DNA from: Natronospirillum sp965602035
Lineage (GTDB): Bacteria; Pseudomonadota; Gammaproteobacteria; Pseudomonadales; Natronospirillaceae
DNA length: 64,000 nucleotides
Direction of reading: 5' to 3'
Assembly: GCA_965602035.1 (NCBI GenBank)
Contig: OZ271919.1
Location: 2,666,001-2,730,000 of the forward strand
Made by a program: the position numbers and the translations under genes. This document shows positions 58,850-64,000 of the stretch, in pieces (the first letter of the stretch is position 1; each line of letters begins with the position of its first letter). Below the pieces are notes generated by a model. That model was not told where the DNA came from. It saw only the letters and a list, made by a program, of their open reading frames with translations, and made no database searches.

Positions 58850-60123
58850 CACCGTCAGCCAGGGACAGGCGCCACCGGATATCACGCTGGCACAGTATTA
58901 CCACCAAACAGGCCGTGTTGACGTTCCTCGTGGCGCTGGCCGTGAGCGTGGTCGCCGGCACCATAGAGCTTGTGGAAGAAGCCCGTATCACGCGCGGTGA
59001 AGTCAGGCAGCAGACTGAGCGGCTGCTGGAGATCGCTGGTGGTACCGCCGCAGAAGCTGCGTTCCAGCTCAACACAGAACTCGCCGCGCATGTGGTGCAC
59101 GGCTTCTTCGTCGGCAATGATGTGGAAAGAGTGGTGCTGCGTGACGATTTCGGCCGGATCATGGCGTCTGAGGAGCGATTGCCGGAGGTCCCGGCGGGAC
59201 CATTTGTCAATTGGCTGTTCGGTGACATTACCGATTACCAGCGCACGCTCCGTTATAACCTGGCTGGTTCCGCCGCTGGTCAGCCAGTGGGTGTCCTGGA
59301 GCTCAGTCTCTCGTTGCCTGCGATCGGCGATGCATTCATGGCACGCAGCGCGCTCATTTTCGGGCTCGGGATGATCAAGGCGCTGGCGATCGCCCTGGTG
59401 GTCGTGATCGGCTTTCACTGGTTGATCACGCGCCCGTTGCTGCAGGTATTCAACGCCATAACAGCAGTGGATCCGAAACAGCCGGGGCAGTGGCCAAAGC
59501 CCCGCCTGCGATCACACTCAAGGGATGAACTCGGCATGCTGGTCAGGGCTCTGCATGACCTGTTGTCGGCCTTTCAGATCGGGCTCAATCAACGCGATGA
59601 GCTGCACCAGATTTCTACCATTGATGGTCTGACCGGAATCGCCAATCGCCGTCACTTCGATGACATTTATCAACGGGAATGGCGGGAATGTCGGCGCGCG
59701 AAAACACCGGTGGCGCTGATATTTATTGATATCGATGACTTCAAGCGGTTTAACGACAACTACGGTCACGCCCTTGGTGACGATTGCCTGCGTGAGGTCA
59801 GCCGAGCACTGAAGGCTGCACTGCCTCGTTCCACCGACCTGGCTGCCCGTTATGGTGGAGAGGAATTTATCTGCGTATTGCCGCATACGGACGATGCCGG
59901 GGCGCTGGAAGTCGGAAACCGGATACGCAACGCCATACAGGCGCTGTCGATACCGCACCAGTATTCCGGGGCCGCAGACTGTGTGACTGTCAGCATTGGA
60001 ATTGCCACGATGTTTCCCGGTGATACGGGTACCTCCCCGGATGCCTTGCTGGCGCTCGCTGACAGGCGACTCTATCGGGCGAAGGAGCTGGGCCGAAACC
60101 GGGTAGTGAATTCCGGAGAATAA
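58846..60123 (+). CDS. Membrane diguanylate cyclase with periplasmic sensor region
   Basis: A 425-residue protein. It has membrane segments about 22-42 and 168-190, a periplasmic region between them (about 43-165), a HAMP-like linker, and a GGDEF domain (about 255-420). The active site RYGGEEF is intact, with the I-site RSTD five residues before it and IDIDDFKRFNDNYGHALGDD. It makes c-di-GMP and should be subject to product inhibition. Co-translation with two binding proteins suggests that the periplasmic region reads their ligand-bound state. Confidence 0.9.
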   Translation: MTPSARDRRHRISRWHSITTKQAVLTFLVALAVSVVAGTIELVEEARITRGEVRQQTERLLEIAGGTAAEAAFQLNTELAAHVVHGFFVGNDVERVVLRDDFGRIMASEERLPEVPAGPFVNWLFGDITDYQRTLRYNLAGSAAGQPVGVLELSLSLPAIGDAFMARSALIFGLGMIKALAIALVVVIGFHWLITRPLLQVFNAITAVDPKQPGQWPKPRLRSHSRDELGMLVRALHDLLSAFQIGLNQRDELHQISTIDGLTGIANRRHFDDIYQREWRECRRAKTPVALIFIDIDDFKRFNDNYGHALGDDCLREVSRALKAALPRSTDLAARYGGEEFICVLPHTDDAGALEVGNRIRNAIQALSIPHQYSGAADCVTVSIGIATMFPGDTGTSPDALLALADRRLYRAKELGRNRVVNSGE

Positions 60124-60180
60124 CGTTTGCGCCACGTACGTCAGGGAATGAGCATTTGCTGTCCGAGCTGAGGCAGACCC

Positions 60181-60756
60181 ATGCACGAGCTGCTGAATGA
60201 AATCAGTCATTGCCGCCGATGCGCACATGAATTTGACCATGAGCCGAGGCCGGTCATCCAGGCATCTGAGCGGGCACGGGTGCTCATCATTGGCCAGGCA
60301 CCCGGCCGGAAAGTGCATGAAACCGGGGTTCCATTCAATGACGCCAGCGGCAACACGCTGCGTAAATGGCTCGGGCTGAGTAACCGCACCTTTTACGACC
60401 CGGCCTGCGTGGCGATCGTGCCCATGGCGCTATGCTATCCCGGTAAAGGAAAGTCCGGTGACTTGCCACCGCCACCGCGCTGCTCCGCTACCTGGCATGA
60501 ACGGGTATTCAACCATCTCCGAGAAGTGGAACTGACTCTGTTGATCGGGCGGTATGCTCAGGAAGCTTACCTCGACGCGCCCCAGGGGACCGTAACCGAC
60601 AATGTAGCCAACTGGCACCACGAGTGGCCACATCGCCTGCCTTTGCCTCACCCGAGTCCCCGAAACCGGTTCTGGTTGCAACGAAATCCGTGGTTTGAGC
60701 AACAGGTGGTTCCGGCCTTGCGGGGACGCGTTTTTCAGCTGTTAGGCTCGGCATGA
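60181..60756 (+). CDS. Uracil-DNA glycosylase family protein
   Basis: A 191-residue protein of the UDG superfamily. The active-site region is VLIIGQAPGRKVHETGVPFND near 38-55, with RKWLGLSNRTFYD and the later LPHPSPRNR segment (position of the UDG motif HPS). Four cysteines near the N-terminus and middle could bind an iron-sulfur cluster, but I see only CRRC (11-14) clearly. It may remove uracil or act as an uncharacterised family member. The last 15 bases overlap the convergent eda gene. Confidence 0.8.
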   Translation: MHELLNEISHCRRCAHEFDHEPRPVIQASERARVLIIGQAPGRKVHETGVPFNDASGNTLRKWLGLSNRTFYDPACVAIVPMALCYPGKGKSGDLPPPPRCSATWHERVFNHLREVELTLLIGRYAQEAYLDAPQGTVTDNVANWHHEWPHRLPLPHPSPRNRFWLQRNPWFEQQVVPALRGRVFQLLGSA

Positions 60757-61368
60757 CCGTGCAAGCCGAGTGATCTGTGACCAGTCACCTGCCGCGATCA
60801 ATGCCTCCGGCGTGACCCATGTGCCGCCCACACAGGCCACATTGTCCAGCGCCAGATAGTCGCGGAAATTCTCGTGGGCTACACCGCCCGTGGGGCAGAA
60901 AGCCATGTCCGGGAAGGGGCCCTGGAAGGCTTTCAGCATCGCCGTACCGCCGGCAGCGGAGGCAGGGAAGAACTTGCAGGCCGAAACGCCGAAGGCCATT
61001 GCCACAAGAATGTCAGATGCGCTCGCAATACCTGGAAGAAAGGGTAGTTCCGCATCATGCGCGGCGCGCAACAGGCCCGTTGTGACGCCAGGGCTGACGG
61101 CAAAATCGGCCCCCGCCGACACCAGATCAGGGAATTGTCGTTCATGGGTGACGGTGCCCGCACCGACACAGAGTCCGGGCACTGTCTTCATACGTGCAAC
61201 GGCATCCAGCGCGCAGGGTGTTCTGAGCGTGACCTCCACTACTGACACGCCGCCCTCAGCCAACGCCGTCGCAATCGCCTCTGCATCCCGGAGCCGGTTG
61301 ACGGTGACGACCGGCATGACCGGTGATGCCGCCGCAAGCAGTTCGTTCATGGTGGTTGGCCTGGGCAT
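60742..61368 (-). CDS. eda: KDPG/KHG aldolase
   Basis: A 208-residue class I aldolase. The Schiff-base lysine is in SACKFFPASAAGG near 140, the catalytic Glu in VVEVTLRTPCAL near 45, and CVGAGTVTHERQF near 75 is typical. It cleaves 2-keto-3-deoxy-6-phosphogluconate to pyruvate and glyceraldehyde-3-phosphate (Entner-Doudoroff). Edd, the usual partner, is not in the window. Its 3' end overlaps the UDG-family gene by 15 bases in opposite orientation. Confidence 0.92.
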   Translation of the reverse strand: MPRPTTMNELLAAASPVMPVVTVNRLRDAEAIATALAEGGVSVVEVTLRTPCALDAVARMKTVPGLCVGAGTVTHERQFPDLVSAGADFAVSPGVTTGLLRAAHDAELPFLPGIASASDILVAMAFGVSACKFFPASAAGGTAMLKAFQGPFPDMAFCPTGGVAHENFRDYLALDNVACVGGTWVTPEALIAAGDWSQITRLARSCRA

Positions 61369-61561
61369 CTATTCCTCTCGATTCAGCCTGCTGGCGGCGT
61401 CGGATCAGAATAGAGGGTTCCTGCACCGGATACAAAGCCGTGATGGAAGTATTCCAAACCGTCTCGCGCCTGTTTGATGCGCGGCGCACCAAAACAGGGC
61501 ACTTCCACGCTGTCCTGCGCCCTAAGTCGTTGATAGTTCGGTCCAGATACTAGTGCCAGAG

Positions 61562-61577
61562 TGGCGCAGTATTTGCT
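61562..61577 (+). promoter_or_regulatory. Sigma54-like promoter of cobA
   Basis: TGGCGCAGTATTTGCT matches TGGCACR-N4-TTGCW at all but one position, with GG (61563-61564) and GC (61575-61576) 10 bases apart. The expected start near 61589 yields an untranslated leader of about 190 bases that includes the attenuator. Confidence 0.68.
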
Positions 61578-61648
61578 CTGTTATTCCCGGAGTCCTGGAC
61601 TCAAACATCACAGATTAGAGAGCCACAGTACGTCATTGTTGTGGCTCA

Positions 61649-61703
61649 GCCAATGGAGGCGCCCACCCTGACTGAGCAATCAGTCGGCGTGGGCGCTTTT
61701 TTT
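61649..61703 (+). terminator. cobA leader attenuator with ANTAR-type hexaloop
   Basis: GCC-[AATGGA]-GGC (61649-61660) has A1 and G4 in a six-base loop. Its 3' strand overlaps the 5' strand of a 17-bp stem with one mismatch (61659-61675 with 61680-61696, loop GCAA), followed by seven Ts (61697-61703). An additional 11-bp stem with loop CGTCAT (61620-61647) precedes it, in the place where the first hairpin (P1) would be expected. Confidence 0.72.
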
Positions 61704-61780
61704 GCGCATTAACAAAGTGGCCTCCGGTTTGCCCTGCGCGCCGCCGTTGGACGGTCACCCCGGCAGGAGGAAAAGTGGAT

Positions 61781-62677
61781 ATGCGGACGATGCACTCAAC
61801 ACGCACATGGGGCTGGCAGCAGCTAATGCGACTGTTTTCGTGGCGCACCGACCTGGGTGCCACCCTGCGGGCTACCTTGAATCCGACCGGCAACGCCGGT
61901 TCTGCTGACCGTCCAGGTGTCCAGGTCTGGCTTGTTGGCGCCGGTAGTGGCGATGCCGATCTGTTGACCGTTAAGGCACTCCGGCTGATACAGGCAGCCG
62001 ACGCTGTCGTTTATGACCGCCTTGTGTCGCCGGACATTCTGGATCTTATTCCCGCCCGTGCTGACCGCTATTACGTCGGAAAATCCCGGGGCAACCACAG
62101 CGTGCCGCAGGAAGGCATTGGTTCATTGCTCACAAGCCTGGCTCGTGGCGGCAAATCGGTGGTTCGACTCAAGGGTGGTGACCCGGCGATATTCAGCCGC
62201 ATGGGTGAAGAGCTGGCGGCACTGCAGGCGGCCGGTATTCACGCCCGGGTTGTGCCGGGCATAACGGCTGCCTCTGCAGCTGCAGCAGGGATGGGGGTTC
62301 CCCTTACCGACCGAGCCTGTTCCCAACAGGTGCGATTTGTCACCGCTCAGCCGTGTCGACAGGAGGGCGAACCGGATTGGGCTGCACTGGCGCGCCGGGA
62401 CGAAACTCTCGTGTTCTACATGGGGCTTGCCCGAGTGAGAACCATTTGCCATGAGCTTTGCGACGGAGGGCTGCCGCCCGACTGGCCCGTCATGATTGTG
62501 TCGAACGCCAGCCGGCCGGAACAGACCGCATTGGTCGGGACGCTCACCAGCATGCCTGATCTGGTAAGCGAGTTGCCTGTCCCGTCGCCGGCGATTATCG
62601 TTGTGGGGCAGGTGGTCACCATGGCACGTCCGGCTGTCGAGCCGACAGGCACGCTCACGCGAGAATTCACGAACTGA
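61781..62677 (+). CDS. cobA: Uroporphyrinogen-III C-methyltransferase
   Basis: A 298-residue SAM-dependent methyltransferase. A GTG at 61775 is only 4 bases after AGGAGG, so ATG 61781 (10 bases) is preferred. A roughly 45-residue N-terminal extension precedes the SUMT domain, which starts WLVGAGSGDADLLTVKAL. VVYDRLVSPDIL, GGDPAIFSRMGEE (SAM loop, near 125) and PGITAASAAAAGMGVPLTDR are typical. It makes precorrin-2 for siroheme, which NirB needs, so its place in the nitrate regulon is logical. The N-terminal extension has no recognised role. Confidence 0.92.
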   Translation: MRTMHSTRTWGWQQLMRLFSWRTDLGATLRATLNPTGNAGSADRPGVQVWLVGAGSGDADLLTVKALRLIQAADAVVYDRLVSPDILDLIPARADRYYVGKSRGNHSVPQEGIGSLLTSLARGGKSVVRLKGGDPAIFSRMGEELAALQAAGIHARVVPGITAASAAAAGMGVPLTDRACSQQVRFVTAQPCRQEGEPDWAALARRDETLVFYMGLARVRTICHELCDGGLPPDWPVMIVSNASRPEQTALVGTLTSMPDLVSELPVPSPAIIVVGQVVTMARPAVEPTGTLTREFTN

Positions 62678-62694
62678 TCAACGGGAGAGGTGGC

Positions 62695-63681
62695 ATGTCG
62701 CCCCGTGCAGAAAACCGGTTTACGCAGTATGTGCGAACGCTGGGTCGAGGCAAAAGCAGTACGCGTCACCTGACGTTCGACGAGGCAATGGATGCCATGG
62801 GGCAGGTGCTGGATGATCAGGTCGAGCCCGAACAACTCGGCGCCTTTCTGATGCTGCTGCGTGTAAAGGAAGAATCGGCGGAAGAAATAGCCGGTTTCTG
62901 CGCCGCTGCGCGCAAGCGGCTGCCGGTTACAGCACCGGAAAAGCCGGTCGACCTGGACTGGTCCTGCTATGCGGGCAAGAAACGTCAGCCGCCCTGGTTG
63001 GTGCTGTCGCAGAGACTGCTGAGCGAGATGGGATATCGCCAGATCGTTCACGGGACAAGGGGGCACACACCGGGTCGGCTCTATGTACAGGACACCTATG
63101 AAGCACTGGGTCTTACGGTGATCACAGACCCCGAAAAAGCGGCCGCGCACCGCGTAGATGAACTCGCCTACGTCAGTCTGGACGCGCTCTCCCCGGCGCT
63201 CGAACGCATTATTCAGTTGAGACCTCTGATGGGGCTGAGATCCCCGGTGCACAGTTTTGCACGTCTGCTCAACCCCTATAACGCGACAACGGTGCTGCAG
63301 GGCATTTTCCACACCGGGTATCGGGAAGTTCACCAGCAGGCCGGTCAGATGCTGGGGTACCGCAATGTCATGGTGATTCGCGGCGAAGGTGGTGAGTTCG
63401 AGGTGAAACCGAATGCCCGTATTGAACTGGACTGGGTACACAACGGCCAATGCGGCAGCGGTGTCATGGCGCGGTCACTGCAACAGCGGCCTGAGCCCTA
63501 TGAGACCTTATACCCGGAAACGCTGCAACGCATATGGACCGGTGACCTGGAAGACGAGCCGGGTCGCCTGGCGATTATTGGAACCGCGGCGCTCGCCCTG
63601 ATGGCACACGAGCACCTGGAGCAGGACACCGCGGTCAGCCGGGTGGCAGCAGCCTGGGAAAACCGGGAACGCCACTGGTAA
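62695..63681 (+). CDS. TrpD2/YbiB-like glycosyl transferase family protein
   Basis: A 328-residue protein of the anthranilate phosphoribosyltransferase-like fold. The N-terminal helical part (LTFDEAMDAMGQVLDDQVEPEQLGAFLMLLRVKEES) and GLRSPVHSFARLLNPYNA near residue 182 are typical of the YbiB/TrpD2 group, which binds nucleic acid rather than making Trp. The phosphoribosyl-diphosphate motif of true TrpD (GTGGD) is missing. It starts 17 bases after cobA. Homologues often sit in siroheme/nitrate clusters, with an unknown role. Confidence 0.82.
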   Translation: MSPRAENRFTQYVRTLGRGKSSTRHLTFDEAMDAMGQVLDDQVEPEQLGAFLMLLRVKEESAEEIAGFCAAARKRLPVTAPEKPVDLDWSCYAGKKRQPPWLVLSQRLLSEMGYRQIVHGTRGHTPGRLYVQDTYEALGLTVITDPEKAAAHRVDELAYVSLDALSPALERIIQLRPLMGLRSPVHSFARLLNPYNATTVLQGIFHTGYREVHQQAGQMLGYRNVMVIRGEGGEFEVKPNARIELDWVHNGQCGSGVMARSLQQRPEPYETLYPETLQRIWTGDLEDEPGRLAIIGTAALALMAHEHLEQDTAVSRVAAAWENRERHW

Positions 63682-63685
63682 TCGG

Positions 63686-64000
63686 TCAGTACCCGACCTC
63701 CCACAACAGGGGAGACCCTGCGGTTACCTGCCTAAGCCGGGTCTGTAGAATATCGGCTATGCCGGGGTGCTCGCCAACGAGTGCTGTCGTGTGAATGGTC
63801 AGACCGGGTGACCGTTCCATAGCCGCAGCCGCAATCTCCTCAATGTCACCGCCCGCACCCGCATGCCGCCCCGGCGAGAGAAACAGCATAGAGAGAATGA
63901 TGTCTCCATGGGCGAAGGCCGGATCAGCCAGCAGGTTTTCCAGCAATGGTTCGTTGAACCGGTAGGCGTCACCGTCGCGACGCTCCATTGAGGCCACCGC
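63686..64000 (-). CDS. CbiX/sirohydrochlorin chelatase-like protein, 5' end cut
   Basis: The minus-strand frame is open to the right edge of the window, so at least 105 C-terminal residues are seen. LSMLFLSPGRHAGAGGDIEEIAAAA is the conserved chelatase segment with the metal-binding His, followed by TALVGEHPGIADILQTRLRQV. The N-terminal LLxVAHGS motif would be outside. It convergently follows the TrpD2-like gene with a 4-base gap. It likely inserts iron during siroheme synthesis, matching cobA and nirB. Confidence 0.78.
   Translation of the reverse strand, partial: AVASMERRDGDAYRFNEPLLENLLADPAFAHGDIILSMLFLSPGRHAGAGGDIEEIAAAAMERSPGLTIHTTALVGEHPGIADILQTRLRQVTAGSPLLWEVGY

Larger units (their letters stand above)
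61369..61780 (+). other. cobA leader region with sigma54-like promoter and attenuator
   Basis: This 412-base region, divergent from eda, has no gene. It contains a very good -24/-12 element (61562-61577), an 11-bp hairpin with a six-base loop (61620-61647), a GCC-[AATGGA]-GGC hexaloop hairpin (61649-61660), a terminator with seven Ts (61659-61703), and AGGAGG before cobA. The left half toward eda shows no further feature. Confidence 0.65.

Noticed and set aside
62416..63450. 344-codon antisense frame across cobA and the TrpD2-like gene
   Set aside because: It crosses two recognised genes and shows no protein-family feature.

Overview
The window looks like chromosome of a marine or halophilic gammaproteobacterium. 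The DNA is moderately GC-rich, the proteins are acidic, intergenic REP-like hairpins are present, and the gene families match Oceanospirillales/Pseudomonas-type genomes (ugp operon, nirBD-kinase-cobA nitrate cluster, TRAP-TAXI transporter). I cannot name a genus. No rRNA, tRNA, CRISPR array or complete insertion sequence was recognised.

Layout. (1) 0-4 kb, minus strand: ligA-ligB extradiol dioxygenase plus an alpha/beta hydrolase, a perfect-palindrome terminator, then a TetR gene, a TAXI solute-binding protein and the first codons of the next gene. (2) 4.1-13.2 kb, plus strand: a stand-alone BLUF photoreceptor, then ugpB-ugpA-ugpE-ugpC-ugpQ, a GlpR-like DeoR regulator, a HAD phosphatase and a Na/Pi transporter. 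A Pho-box-like site and a 10-bp inverted repeat precede ugpB, so this reads as a unit for taking up glycerophosphodiesters and balancing phosphate. (3) 13-25 kb: mixed housekeeping and stress genes (KefB-type antiporter, HDAC-like deacetylase, GFA, GNAT, OsmC, alpha-glucosidase, LysR, AEC and TauE carriers, a GAF-GGDEF cyclase, a lipoprotein). (4) 25.1-39.2 kb: a catabolic island of unknown substrate. It has two HisD-family dehydrogenases, an SDR, a complete sugar-type ABC importer, a two-domain SnoaL-like protein, a bicupin, an alpha/beta hydrolase, a frameshifted RraA-like aldolase, a small AtzG-like protein, an amidase and a LacI repressor. The same 16-base palindrome-containing sequence lies at both outer promoters, which ties the two transcription units into one probable LacI regulon. 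(5) 39-47 kb: MATE pump, aldo/keto reductase, receiver-TPR protein, cardiolipin synthase, a deletion scar joining remnants of a CMD-family gene and an AraC gene, and threonine aldolase beside repeats. (6) 47.6-64 kb: nitrite/nitrate assimilation (FNT channel, PP2C-kinase fusion, NIT-ANTAR regulator, nirB, nirD, cobA, a TrpD2-like gene, a CbiX-like chelatase). It is interrupted by gap, chrA, an operon of two periplasmic binding proteins with a diguanylate cyclase, a UDG-family gene and eda.

The most coherent new observations are two regulatory circuits. First, the three nitrate-cluster transcription units (FNT-kinase, nirBD, cobA) each show a sigma54-like -24/-12 element followed by a strong intrinsic terminator in the untranslated leader. 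In two of them a short hexaloop hairpin with A at loop position 1 and G at position 4 overlaps the terminator's 5' strand, as expected for antitermination by the ANTAR protein encoded beside nirB. Second, the LacI-linked island above has no pathway that I can name. All functional statements come from reading the sequence and family knowledge; no database search was run.
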